28,559 nucleotides of DNA from Bacilli bacterium (lineage in GTDB: Bacteria; Bacillota_I; Bacilli_A; RFN20; CAG-288), in NCBI GenBank assembly GCA_022774485.1, contig JALFLX010000100.1, forward strand, positions 1-28,559. Direction: 5' to 3'. Under the pieces are notes generated by a model, which did not search any database, was not told where the DNA came from, and saw only the letters and a list, made by a program, of their open reading frames with translations. This document shows positions 8,068 through 15,785 of this stretch, one piece after another. The position numbers and the translations under genes are program-made. Position 1 is the first letter of the stretch, and every line of letters starts with the position of its first letter.

Positions 8068-8091
8068 ATTTTCCTTTGTTAATAATATAAC
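8063..8091 (+). promoter_or_regulatory. Candidate promoter embedded in the 12-bp array
   Basis: ATGACA (8063-8068) is partly inside the last repeat unit. A 17-base spacer follows, then TATAAC (8086-8091). Transcription would start near 8098 and give a leader of about 100 bases to the ATG at 8198. Confidence 0.45.
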
Positions 8092-8130
8092 ATATTGAAA
8101 GCATAGATTTGATACTAGAAAATAGTGTCA

Positions 8131-8150
8131 CCCCCTTTTCTCATGCTTTA
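8131..8150 (+). repeat. Direct repeat, right copy
   Basis: Second copy of the repeat at 7777-7796: CCTTTTCTCATGCTTTA is exact over 17 bases, and 19 of 20 match with the upstream bases. It is not preceded by a hairpin here, unlike the left copy. Confidence 0.8.
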
Positions 8151-8164
8151 AATCGCGCTCCCTT

Positions 8165-8191
8165 TTGATTTTATCGTTGACCTTTTATAAT
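8165..8191 (+). promoter_or_regulatory. Near-gene promoter predicting a leaderless transcript
   Basis: A consensus TATAAT at 8186-8191 lies 6 bases before ATG 8198. A TTGATT at 8165-8170 gives a 15-base spacer (TTTTGA at 8163 gives 17). The start point would fall on or within a base or two of the ATG, and no ribosome binding site precedes that ATG. Confidence 0.5.
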
Positions 8192-8197
8192 ACTTGT

Positions 8198-11017
8198 ATG
8201 GAACAGAACCACAAAGCGATTGAGAATCACCTTGATTTTCCGAAGATGTTTCAGGAAATCAAACTGAGACTCAGGACAGAGAATTTCGACTCATTGATTC
8301 CGTTTGAATCAGAGAGAATGGTCAGTGATCTTCTTTCTGGTGGAAAGATTCTTTATACAGGAAAGAAAGATAAGGTCATTGCTTTTGTCTATGTGGAGGA
8401 CAAAGAGAATCACTGTCTGTATCCTCTGTTTTTCTTACCGGTGAGATATGATTCTCAAGGTTTTTTCTTAGAACATCTCTTTTTGAGATTTAATCCGTTA
8501 GCGATTCAGTTTATAAAGGGTTTTGGTATTCAAGAAAAGGAGAATATCTCCGGAAAGATGATTTTTTCCTATCTTTCATTTTTAGAGGAACAAATTCAAG
8601 GGAAGCTTATCTCTGATCGTATCGGAATACGATACGGATATCGCTTCTATCACGATAGAGTGATGATCTGTTTGAATCTTTATCCTCTTTTGAATCAGTT
8701 CTTGATGGATAACAAGGTAGAAAAGAAATACCTCGGTCTTATCAAAGAGGTGAAAGAGGAAGAGGTAGAGAAGCAGATTGAAAGTGAGAATGTTGGCTGT
8801 TTTGTAAAGATTAACCGTGCGAAGAAGAGATTATCTCTTTATGAAGCGACTAAGATTTCTTATCAAGGAAGAGATGTGCTTAAGGGTACATTTTATTCTT
8901 TCTTAAACTCTTTCTTTTCTCACGGTGAGAATGTTCTTTTGATTGTTCCGGATGCTGAGAAAGAAGCGGTGATTCAGACACTTCAAAAACGTAAATTGAC
9001 TCCATATCTCTTTGATTATGAGAATTATAGTGAAGAGAAAGAGATTCCAGATTGCTCTTTTGATGAGGATGTCATCTCATTTCAAGAGAAAGAAAATATC
9101 GAATCCTTTGATCAATGTCAGGAACGTTTCCTCTCTTTTATAGAGAAAAGAGATGAATGCTACAAACCTCTAACTCGTCTTTTTGACGATTCTCTTTACT
9201 CGTTCTTACAAGAGCATGTTTTAGATGATGTTTATCTTCCTCCTCTTGATATTCAGGATTATCAAAAAGAGGACTTAGAAAAAGATCTTGAGGTTTTAGC
9301 TTCTCTCAAAGAGAAGAAAACTTTGTTTGCAAGGCCATTGGATCAAAATCCGTTCTACGGGTTAACTTCTTCTTCTGAAAGAGAGAATTATGATGCGTTT
9401 TTAAGTGTCATACAAGCTTTTCAAGAGCGTCTTTCCACTTTTATGGATGTTTTATCAAAAAGTAAAATATTCACTGTCAACGAGGAGAAAATTGACTCTT
9501 TTGAAAAGGTGGAACAAATTCTCTCCGCTTATCATATCCTCTCAGGATATAACGGGTTCCCAAGGAAATATTTCCGCTTAGCAGAAGAGAATCAAGCGGA
9601 ATCTCTCTATGAGTTAAAGAGATCGTATCAGAGTCTCTCTTCCGCGAAGATGACCTTGGAACAGATATTTACCAAAGAGATTTATAAAGAGGATTTCACT
9701 TCTCTTTTAAGCATGGCTCACTCTGATAAGTTCTTCCAAAAATTAAAAGTGAAACGAATTCTTTTTCGTTATAGAAAGAACCCGAAGAATAAGAGATTTA
9801 ATCTGATGATTGAGGTTTTAGAGATTCATCAAAGAGCCAAAGATCACTTAGAAGAGATTCTTCCTCAGTATCGAGAAATCTACGGAGAGAATGTCAACAC
9901 GATGAATGGTGTGGTTGAGATTGAAAGCAACATCAAATACGTAAATCACTTCCACAGCTATTTTAAAGATCATCCTACTTTTTCTCTTTCAAATCCTTTT
10001 ATCAAACGCTATCTCAAAGAGAAGGATTTCCGACTTTTGATCAATAAGGAAACGGAGGAGATTTCTTCTCTTTATGAAAAAGTAGAAGAGTCAATTCTTC
10101 TCTTTTACCAGTTCTTCTCTCAGAAGCTCAGAGATCTCTCTTCGATGACATTTGAAGAAGTGAAGTTTCTTCTTGATAAACTCTCTTCAGAGAGCTATGA
10201 GTCTTTTGAACAGTACTCTTCTTTCAAATTGGAGTTAGATTCTTCTTCTCTTCTTCTTCAGATGACCATTAGAAATTATGTGAGAAAAGGAATCCCGTTA
10301 GATGGCATTGAGATTTCGTATCCTCTTTCAATTATCCTCTCGTTCTATGAAAAAGGAGAAGAAAAATTTAAACCGTATCACGATAGCTATCTCTCTGTTC
10401 GAAGTGAATATTATCAGAGAATGAGAAACATCGAAAAGGTAGAGTCAAGCCGTCAGGTGTTAAATCTGATTGAAGTGTTTCAAAAGAAAGAGAAAAGAGA
10501 ACGAGAACTCTCGTATCCTATCGGTATCTGCCCCATCTCTTCTCTTTGGAGAATGCCAGATGTTGTATATGATCATGTCATCTTGTTTGACACAGGGTTC
10601 TTCAACTCTATTGAACTTCTCACTTCTTATCAATTCGGAAAAGATGTTTTAATTTTAAACGACCGAACTCTCTATGACATCCGAACACAAGGATATCATG
10701 AGACTCTCTTAAACAAAGAGGTGATGTACCGAGGCTTATTCCATTATGAGAGAGTGGATAAATCCCTTTTTGATGTGCTTCCTCTTCACGCTGAAATCCA
10801 GAGTGATGACCGTTATCCATATATTTACACAGAGAATGACACATCCTTTGCCCTCTTACCGGATATTATCTTAGATCACAACCAAGATAACAGATACCTC
10901 CTTGAGCTTTCGATGTTCTTATCGAGAGAAGAACATTTAGTCCTGGTTATTTTTGATACCATCTCCTTGATTTTAGGCAAAAGAAAAACCATCACCCCGA
11001 AGGATGATGGTAAGTGA
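8198..11017 (+). CDS. Degenerate superfamily I helicase-like protein, 3' truncated
   Basis: A 939-residue protein with no confident family match. ATG 8198 is preferred to TTG 8165, which falls in the -35 region. By eye it follows the layout of large SF1 helicases of the DUF4011/Dna2-like group. Residues 75-110 (PLFFLPVRYD, FNPLAIQF) resemble their N-terminal domain. Residues 242-267 (HGENVLLIVPDAEKEAVI) resemble the strand and helix after the Walker A. Residues 776-815 (CPISSL, then VILFDTGFFNS, then DVLILND) resemble the Walker B region, normally VIFDEASQ...VVVVGD. No Walker A GxxxxGK[ST] exists where expected, the Walker B Glu is Thr799, and only about 140 residues follow. The last dozen codons overlap the facing gene's terminator, suggesting loss of the 3' half. 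The middle is Leu/Lys/Glu-rich and may be coiled coil. The frame is intact, so it may be expressed. The helicase relation is inference. Confidence 0.6.
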   Translation: MEQNHKAIENHLDFPKMFQEIKLRLRTENFDSLIPFESERMVSDLLSGGKILYTGKKDKVIAFVYVEDKENHCLYPLFFLPVRYDSQGFFLEHLFLRFNPLAIQFIKGFGIQEKENISGKMIFSYLSFLEEQIQGKLISDRIGIRYGYRFYHDRVMICLNLYPLLNQFLMDNKVEKKYLGLIKEVKEEEVEKQIESENVGCFVKINRAKKRLSLYEATKISYQGRDVLKGTFYSFLNSFFSHGENVLLIVPDAEKEAVIQTLQKRKLTPYLFDYENYSEEKEIPDCSFDEDVISFQEKENIESFDQCQERFLSFIEKRDECYKPLTRLFDDSLYSFLQEHVLDDVYLPPLDIQDYQKEDLEKDLEVLASLKEKKTLFARPLDQNPFYGLTSSSERENYDAFLSVIQAFQERLSTFMDVLSKSKIFTVNEEKIDSFEKVEQILSAYHILSGYNGFPRKYFRLAEENQAESLYELKRSYQSLSSAKMTLEQIFTKEIYKEDFTSLLSMAHSDKFFQKLKVKRILFRYRKNPKNKRFNLMIEVLEIHQRAKDHLEEILPQYREIYGENVNTMNGVVEIESNIKYVNHFHSYFKDHPTFSLSNPFIKRYLKEKDFRLLINKETEEISSLYEKVEESILLFYQFFSQKLRDLSSMTFEEVKFLLDKLSSESYESFEQYSSFKLELDSSSLLLQMTIRNYVRKGIPLDGIEISYPLSIILSFYEKGEEKFKPYHDSYLSVRSEYYQRMRNIEKVESSRQVLNLIEVFQKKEKRERELSYPIGICPISSLWRMPDVVYDHVILFDTGFFNSIELLTSYQFGKDVLILNDRTLYDIRTQGYHETLLNKEVMYRGLFHYERVDKSLFDVLPLHAEIQSDDRYPYIYTENDTSFALLPDIILDHNQDNRYLLELSMFLSREEHLVLVIFDTISLILGKRKTITPKDDGK
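10979..11011 (-). terminator. Rho-independent terminator of the superoxide reductase gene
   Basis: Read on the - strand: ACCATCATCC, loop TTCG, GGGTGATGGT, then TTTTCTTTT. That is a 10-bp stem with one U-G pair and a stable C(UUCG)G tetraloop. It begins 7 bases after the reductase stop codon and lies wholly inside the last codons of the convergent helicase-like ORF. Confidence 0.88.
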
Positions 11018-11380
11018 TTAGAGTTCTTTCTTCCAGAGACCGTGGAGGTTGCAGAATTCATAGACCGCTAACGGCTTCTCACCATCAGCTAAGACAAAGT
11101 CCGCTTCCGGCTTTCCGGTGTGGTCTAATTTCTTCATCTCCGCTTTCTGATCAGTGACTAAGCAGAGGAAGGCGATGTGATGAGCCTCTGTCATCGGATG
11201 GATGACAGAACCGACCACAGCGTGAACGTGATTGCCTTCCACAGTAACTTCCGGGACGTGTTTTTCTAACGCGGCATCGGTATCGTTGGCTTTCAATAAG
11301 AGATACTTCTCATCGTTGATTTCTTCTAAAGAGAGAATGACTTCGTTTGTTTCTTTGTTTTTGTAAAATCTTGCTTCCAT
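11018..11380 (-). CDS. Superoxide reductase (desulfoferrodoxin C-terminal domain type)
   Basis: Cytoplasmic non-haem iron enzyme that reduces superoxide to hydrogen peroxide without making oxygen, typical of anaerobes. It has 120 residues. The one-domain (class II-like) iron site is visible: EKHVP (Glu39, His41), HPMTEAHHI (His61, His67) and CNLHGLW (Cys110, His113), that is four His and one Cys with the usual Glu-Lys near the substrate face. The N-terminal rubredoxin-like CxxC domain of two-centre desulfoferrodoxin is absent, and about 25 extra residues stand before the core. ATG follows AAGGAGG (11389-11395) by 8 bases. It is a single gene with its own terminator, and its stop codon directly abuts that of the convergent gene. 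It implies an oxygen-sensitive lifestyle. Confidence 0.92.
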   Translation of the reverse strand: MEARFYKNKETNEVILSLEEINDEKYLLLKANDTDAALEKHVPEVTVEGNHVHAVVGSVIHPMTEAHHIAFLCLVTDQKAEMKKLDHTGKPEADFVLADGEKPLAVYEFCNLHGLWKKEL

Positions 11381-11401
11381 AAGCAGTTCCTCCTTGTCTT
11401 T

Positions 11402-11410
11402 ATTTTATCA
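11402..11410 (-). promoter_or_regulatory. Extended -10 of the superoxide reductase gene
   Basis: On the - strand TGATAAAAT gives a TGn-TAAAAT extended -10; no good -35 is seen. The predicted start point falls at the AAGGAGG, so the leader is about 15 bases. An inverted repeat CACAC/GTGTG (11409-11413 and 11424-11428, A-rich centre) overlaps its upstream edge and could be an operator. Confidence 0.4.
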
Positions 11411-11466
11411 CACGAAAAAAACAGTGTGTTGTAAAACGCTTATGTCTCATTAGATAAAAGAGAAAT

Positions 11467-11715
11467 TTAACGGAAATATTCTCTGAAGTCGAGCTGGTAT
11501 TTCTTGCGAAACGCTTGAACGATATCGAAGATATTCCAAATCAATCCGATGAGGATCAAAGAATAAAGGAATTTGACTAACACAAATTTCCAAGCTTTTT
11601 TGAAGCTTTTTGCGTAATAAAACTTCTCAAGTCCGAACCAACCAATTAAAAATAACAAGAGGATGAGAATCGGATCTCTCTTCTTTTCTTGAACATAATA
11701 TTCTTCCATGGCCAT
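11467..11715 (-). CDS. TM2-domain-like small membrane protein
   Basis: An 82-residue protein with a charged N-terminus (MAMEEYYVQEKKRD), a hydrophobic segment at about 15-28 ending in GWFG, the turn LEKFYY, and a second hydrophobic segment at about 47-66 ending in IWNIFDI. This is the outline of the TM2 family (GxxGxHxFY...D), whose bacterial function is unknown. The start is set at ATG 11715 because GAGGGA (11723-11728) precedes it and because the TATAAT at 11746-11751 would start transcription downstream of the longer ATG at 11763. It is probably transcribed alone. Confidence 0.7.
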   Translation of the reverse strand: MAMEEYYVQEKKRDPILILLLFLIGWFGLEKFYYAKSFKKAWKFVLVKFLYSLILIGLIWNIFDIVQAFRKKYQLDFREYFR

Positions 11716-11745
11716 GATATTTTCCCTCGTGATTTCAATGAGAGT

Positions 11746-11751
11746 ATTATA
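11746..11751 (-). promoter_or_regulatory. -10 box of the TM2-like gene
   Basis: A perfect TATAAT on the - strand, 30 bases before ATG 11715. The -35 region is poor (TTCCTT at 17 bases). It decides the start codon, since the upstream ATG at 11763 would not be transcribed. Confidence 0.5.
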
Positions 11752-11819
11752 CCTTTTTTGCACCTTGTAAGGAAGACTAGATGTGACAGCTCAAGGATGT
11801 CTTTTTCTTAAAATTTCGG

Positions 11820-11825
11820 TATAAT
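11820..11825 (+). promoter_or_regulatory. -10 box of the MBL hydrolase gene
   Basis: A perfect TATAAT, 21 bases before the ATG and 9 before AGGAGG (11835-11840). No good -35 is seen at 16-18 bases. Confidence 0.5.
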
Positions 11826-11846
11826 GGTACAAATAGGAGGCGACCC

Positions 11847-12488
11847 ATGGTAAAGATATTCAATTTCGATGATCATCCGACACAATTCTCTGCAAACACC
11901 TATGTGATTGGAAAAGTCGGTGGAAATTGTATCGTTGTCGATATCGGTTCAACCAGCGATGAGATTTATCACTATATCGATAAACACTATGAGAAAGTGG
12001 TCGCTGTCCTTTTGACACACGCTCATTTCGATCACATCAGAGGTTTGACAAAGCTTTTAAAGCATTATCGTAACCGTTATGATATCCCAGTCTATCTCTC
12101 TGAAGAAGATGTTCCGCTTTTAACGGATCCTAAGATTAACTCTTCGTTCTTATTAAACGAATCTGTTCAAGTCAATGTCACGACTACCCCGGTGAAAGAT
12201 GGAGATATCTTGAACATCAAAGACTTCAAGATCAAAGTGATTCACACGCCGTTTCACACCAAAGGAAGTGTCTGCTATCTCTTCGAGGATGACAACGCGC
12301 TCTTTACTGGTGACACTCTTTTCAAAGGTGGAATTGGAAGAACAGACCTCCCTTACAGCGAGCCTGAGAAAGTCAAAGAGAGTTTGATGAAAATCGCTGC
12401 TCTTCCTGAGACACTGGTCATCTATCCAGGCCACGGGCCGATCTCAAGAATCGAGATTGAAAAGAAGAACAATCCTTATCTCAGATGA
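11847..12488 (+). CDS. MBL-fold metallohydrolase, glyoxalase II-like
   Basis: Probable two-metal hydrolase of the metallo-beta-lactamase fold, 213 residues, cytoplasmic. All metal ligands can be placed: THAHFDH (His58, His60, Asp62, His63), TPFHTKGS (His137), FTGDTLF (Asp156) and PGHGPIS (His196). GGIGRTDLP is the loop common in the YcbL/glyoxalase II-like branch. The C-terminal substrate domain of true glyoxalase II is missing, so the substrate, whether a thioester or something else, cannot be named. AGGAGG (11835-11840) lies 6 bases before ATG 11847. It converges with metG across a shared terminator. Confidence 0.88.
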   Translation: MVKIFNFDDHPTQFSANTYVIGKVGGNCIVVDIGSTSDEIYHYIDKHYEKVVAVLLTHAHFDHIRGLTKLLKHYRNRYDIPVYLSEEDVPLLTDPKINSSFLLNESVQVNVTTTPVKDGDILNIKDFKIKVIHTPFHTKGSVCYLFEDDNALFTGDTLFKGGIGRTDLPYSEPEKVKESLMKIAALPETLVIYPGHGPISRIEIEKKNNPYLR

Positions 12489-12491
12489 AAA

Positions 12492-12525
12492 AATACCTTT
12501 ATCCACGCCAGTGGATAAAGGTATT
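12492..12525. terminator. Bidirectional terminator between the MBL gene and metG
   Basis: A perfect 15-bp stem (AATACCTTTATCCAC, 12492-12506, with its complement at 12511-12525) closes the loop GCCA. It is followed by CTTTTATTT on the + strand, and by a T-run on the - strand from the A-run at 12489-12493. It serves both convergent genes. Confidence 0.93.
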
Positions 12526-12528
12526 CTT

Positions 12529-14136
12529 TTATTTGCTTGGTCCGTCGATCAATTCAGTGAGGTAAGCGACTTCTTCTTCTTTTTTCAGACGAGGGAAGAG
12601 AGCGTGGAGCTCATTGATGTGAATATTAGAAAGTTTTCCGATCTCGTGGGTGGAAGCAAGGGTTCTAAGCTCCTCCGGGACATTCTCTTGATCTAAGGCA
12701 TCTTTGGTCTTGTTTGGCATGATAGGAGAGAGGATGATGGAACCGATGCGGATAATCTCACAGGCGGCATAGAGACACTCTTTTAAGAGGTCGATGTTTC
12801 CATTTTTCGCCTGAGTCCAAGGGGCGACATCATCGAAGTATTTGTTTCCTAAGTTGACTAATTCAATTGCTTTGCTAGCGCCTTCTGTGATCTTGAAGTC
12901 TTCCATCAAGGCGTTGTACTGAGTGAGCTTCACTTCAATCTCTTCATAGAGTTTCTTGGTGAAGTCATTCATAGGATCTTTGAACTCCGGAACAACTCCT
13001 TGGAAGTATTTGTTGAGCATGGAGAGAGTTCTGTTGACTAAGTTTCCGTAAGAGTTCGCTAAGTCGGAGTTGAGACGGTCGATGAACTGGGTCGGAGTGA
13101 AGTTTCCATCGGTTCCGAACTCAATTTCTCTGACGATGTAGTAACGGAGAGAATCGGCGCTGTAACGTTCAATTAACGGATAGGGGCTGATTGCATTTCC
13201 TAAAGATTTGGAGAGCTTCACACCGCTCTTTGTCAAGAGCAATCCGTGGACGATGACCTTGTCAGGTTCTCTGATTCCAAGGGCTTTTAACAAGATCGGC
13301 CAGTAGATGGTGTGAAAGCGGGTGATATCTCTTCCGACGAGGTGGATGATCTCAGAATCTTCTCCCCAGAATGTGTTAAAGAGAGATTCATCTTTGGTCT
13401 TATATCCTAAAGAAGAGATGTAATTTAAAAGAGCATCAATCCAGACATAGACGACATGTTTCGGATCTTCTTTGATCGGGACACCCCAGCTGAAGGAAGT
13501 TCTGGTGATACAGAGATCTTCTAATCCAGGTTTGATGAAGGTGTTGATCATTTCGTTCATCTTATCCTTAGCGAAGAATTCCGGATTCTTCTCATAGAAT
13601 TCTAAGAGCCAAGGGACAAATTTCTTGACGTTGAGGAAATATGCTTCTTCTGAGTCCTGTTTGACCGGTCTATGGCAATCAGGGCAGAAGTGATTGCCGT
13701 GTTCATCGACTTCCACTTGGCTGTCAGACCAGAATGTCTCATCCGGAGTGCAGTACCAACCGGTGTATTTTCCTAAATAGATATCACCTTTTTCTAAGAG
13801 TTCGCTGAAGACTTTCTGAACCAAAGCGACATGGTAATCATCTGTGGTTCTGACATAATAATCGTAAGAGATATCTAAGACTTTCCAGATATCTTTAAAC
13901 GACTGAGCAATTTGATCGACATACGCCTGAGGCTCTAATCCTGCCTGTTTGGCTTTCTCTTGAATTTTCTGACCATGTTCATCAGAACCGGTTAAGAAGC
14001 GGACATTGTATCCTGCTAATCTCTTGTAACGAGCGATGGTATCCGCGCAGACACAGCAGTAAGTGTGTCCGATGTGAATATTTCCGGACGCATAATAAAT
14101 CGGAGTTGTGATATAAAAATTTTTCTTTTTTTCCAT
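12529..14136 (-). CDS. metG: Methionyl-tRNA synthetase
   Basis: Charges tRNA-Met. It is a class I synthetase of 535 residues, the short form without the C-terminal EMAP/Trbp111-like dimerisation domain present in the ~650-residue enzymes. HIGH motif is at 21-24. The KMSKS loop reads KLSKS (residues 307-311). The connective peptide keeps a CPDC knuckle, but the partner reads CTPD, so one of the usual four zinc cysteines is replaced by Asp. The anticodon-binding helical domain follows, including APW near its start. ATG 14136 has GGAGGA 11 bases upstream. It has a promoter of its own and shares the bidirectional terminator downstream. Confidence 0.97.
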   Translation of the reverse strand: MEKKKNFYITTPIYYASGNIHIGHTYCCVCADTIARYKRLAGYNVRFLTGSDEHGQKIQEKAKQAGLEPQAYVDQIAQSFKDIWKVLDISYDYYVRTTDDYHVALVQKVFSELLEKGDIYLGKYTGWYCTPDETFWSDSQVEVDEHGNHFCPDCHRPVKQDSEEAYFLNVKKFVPWLLEFYEKNPEFFAKDKMNEMINTFIKPGLEDLCITRTSFSWGVPIKEDPKHVVYVWIDALLNYISSLGYKTKDESLFNTFWGEDSEIIHLVGRDITRFHTIYWPILLKALGIREPDKVIVHGLLLTKSGVKLSKSLGNAISPYPLIERYSADSLRYYIVREIEFGTDGNFTPTQFIDRLNSDLANSYGNLVNRTLSMLNKYFQGVVPEFKDPMNDFTKKLYEEIEVKLTQYNALMEDFKITEGASKAIELVNLGNKYFDDVAPWTQAKNGNIDLLKECLYAACEIIRIGSIILSPIMPNKTKDALDQENVPEELRTLASTHEIGKLSNIHINELHALFPRLKKEEEVAYLTELIDGPSK

Positions 14137-14165
14137 AGGTGAACAAATCCTCCAATGACGTCAAT

Positions 14166-14194
14166 ATTATACCGATACTGAAAATTTCTTACAA
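14166..14194 (-). promoter_or_regulatory. Promoter of metG
   Basis: On the - strand: TTGTAA (14189-14194), 17-base spacer, TATAAT (14166-14171). The start point near 14159 gives a leader of about 22 bases containing the GGAGGA ribosome site. There is no room for a T-box. Confidence 0.72.
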
Positions 14195-14227
14195 GGAAAG
14201 AGAGGGTTCTTCCCTGAGAAAAGAAAA

Positions 14228-14251
14228 CCTCTGAGGTTTGACCCTCAGAGG
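14228..14251 (-). terminator. Terminator of the FAD dehydrogenase gene
   Basis: CCTCTGAGG (14228-14236) pairs perfectly with CCTCAGAGG (14243-14251) around a 6-base loop. On the - strand it is followed by TTTTCTTTTCTC. Confidence 0.88.
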
Positions 14252-14258
14252 AGTGTTG

Positions 14259-15671
14259 CTACAGCTTTTTGCTGATTGTCTCTGCGACATAGATACCGGT
14301 AGCAGAGGCTTGCATCAAACCTCTTGTGACACCAGCTCCATCGCCGATGGTGTACAATCCATCCACTTTTGTCATAAGCTTCTCATCCACTTTGACTTTC
14401 GAGGAATAGAATTTAACCTCAACGCCGTAAAGAAGCGTGTTCTTGCTGTATAAGCCAGGACAGAGGTGATCAAAAGCTTTGAGAGATTCGATGATGGTAG
14501 TCAAGTGACGGGGAGGTAAGACAAAGGATAAGTCACCAGGGACTGCCGTCTTTAAGGTCGGGATAGTAGTGGATTTTGCAAGTCTCTCCTTGGTGGTTCT
14601 TCTTCCTTTTAATAAGTCTCCTAACCGCTGGACCATGATCGGACCACCGGTCAACATGTTGGCAAGCTTTGCCACATATTGTCCGTATTCGATCGGCTGA
14701 TTGAATGGCTGTGTGAAGCGAGTGGAGACAAGAATCGCGAAGTTCGTGTTCTCAGTCCACTTGCTCTTATCACCGTAGCTGTGTCCGTTGACAACCGCTA
14801 ATCCGTTTTCATAATGTTCCTCAGAGACAACACCGCCAGGGTTCATACAGAACGTTCTGACCTTGTTTTCATAAGTGTCTCCGTAATAGACCATCTTGGC
14901 TTCGTATAACGCTTTGGTGACATTATCCATGACAGAGTTAGGGACTTCAACTCTAACACCGATGTCAACTTCATTGTTCATGGTCTCGAGATTCAACTTC
15001 TTGATAGTTTTCTCTAACCACTCCGCTCCTCCTCTTCCAGGAGCAGCGACAATCTGAGAGCAGGTGACTGTGAACGCTTCTTTGTTAAAAGGTTTCAAAG
15101 TGACACCGACCACTTTGTTATCTTCAATCAAAATATCCTCTGCTTCTGTCATCGGTAAGAACGTGAAGTTCGGATTTTTGATCAATTCATCGTACATGCC
15201 AGAGAGAACATCATATGCTCTCTCAGTTCCTAAGTGACGGATCGGACAACGGATGAGTTTGATGTTGTATTTGCTCGCTTCATAAGCGATCTCATCAATC
15301 TTTTTCTCATCCAATCCTTCGATAGTCTCATCCGCACCAAATTTGAGATAATACTGATCTGCTTCTTCAATTAGCTGCATCGCTTTCTCATGGCCGACAT
15401 ATTCATTTAGATGGCCGCCTACCTCATCGCTCAAAGAGAGCTTTCCATCAGAGAATGCGCCAGCTCCAGACCAACCGGAGACAATCGCACAGGGTTTGCA
15501 GTGTGCGCAAACACCGGTTTTTCTAGCAGGGCAAACACGAGAAGCGATATCTCTTCCCATATCTACAATCAAAACCTTTAAGTCCGGTCTAATATCGTTG
15601 AGTTTCAACGCAGTGAAAATACCGGCAGGACCAGCGCCGATAATGACAACATCAAATTTTTTATTTTCCAT
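14259..15671 (-). CDS. FAD-dependent dehydrogenase of the COG2509 family
   Basis: Predicted flavoprotein of 470 residues whose substrate is not established. The N-terminus has a Rossmann dinucleotide-binding motif (GAGPAG at 12-17, acidic end of strand 2 at about Asp37). Next comes a cluster of four cysteines (C47, C55, C58, C61), then GWSGAGAFSDGKL, the hallmark of this NAD(FAD)-dehydrogenase family. The C-terminal TIGDGAGVTRGLMQASATG is the second FAD-contact motif. The cysteines may bind metal or be redox-active; that is inference. ATG 15671 has only a weak ribosome site (TTGGGA). A TATAAT lies 20 bases upstream and a strong terminator downstream, so it is probably a single transcription unit. 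Confidence 0.88.
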   Translation of the reverse strand: MENKKFDVVIIGAGPAGIFTALKLNDIRPDLKVLIVDMGRDIASRVCPARKTGVCAHCKPCAIVSGWSGAGAFSDGKLSLSDEVGGHLNEYVGHEKAMQLIEEADQYYLKFGADETIEGLDEKKIDEIAYEASKYNIKLIRCPIRHLGTERAYDVLSGMYDELIKNPNFTFLPMTEAEDILIEDNKVVGVTLKPFNKEAFTVTCSQIVAAPGRGGAEWLEKTIKKLNLETMNNEVDIGVRVEVPNSVMDNVTKALYEAKMVYYGDTYENKVRTFCMNPGGVVSEEHYENGLAVVNGHSYGDKSKWTENTNFAILVSTRFTQPFNQPIEYGQYVAKLANMLTGGPIMVQRLGDLLKGRRTTKERLAKSTTIPTLKTAVPGDLSFVLPPRHLTTIIESLKAFDHLCPGLYSKNTLLYGVEVKFYSSKVKVDEKLMTKVDGLYTIGDGAGVTRGLMQASATGIYVAETISKKL

Positions 15672-15691
15672 TCAGAGTTTCCCAAGAAAAG

Positions 15692-15697
15692 ATTATA
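15692..15697 (-). promoter_or_regulatory. -10 box of the COG2509 gene
   Basis: TATAAT on the - strand, 20 bases before ATG 15671. The -35 region at 16-18 bases has no good match. Confidence 0.45.
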
Positions 15698-15785
15698 TCG
15701 AAAACATATGAGGAATATCAGTCTTATTTTTACAATAGAAAAGAAGTATAATTAACAAAATACCTACTTGGAAAGATAAGTAAAA

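Larger units (their letters stand above)
7797..8130. other. Gene-free AT-rich island between rpmE and the helicase-like gene
   Basis: About 334 bases with no credible gene, markedly more AT-rich than its surroundings. It is bounded by the 17-20-bp direct repeat. It holds a four-unit 12-bp tandem array (8020-8067), a promoter pair whose -35 lies in the last unit, and only trivial short ORFs without ribosome sites. Its two ends show a weak inverted similarity (CTATTTTT near 7801 and, inverted, CTATTTTC from 8118-8125), too short to be called terminal inverted repeats. Confidence 0.6.

Noticed and set aside
14137..14258. T-box leader upstream of metG
   Set aside because: The promoter leaves only about 22 bases of leader, and no T-box sequence is present.
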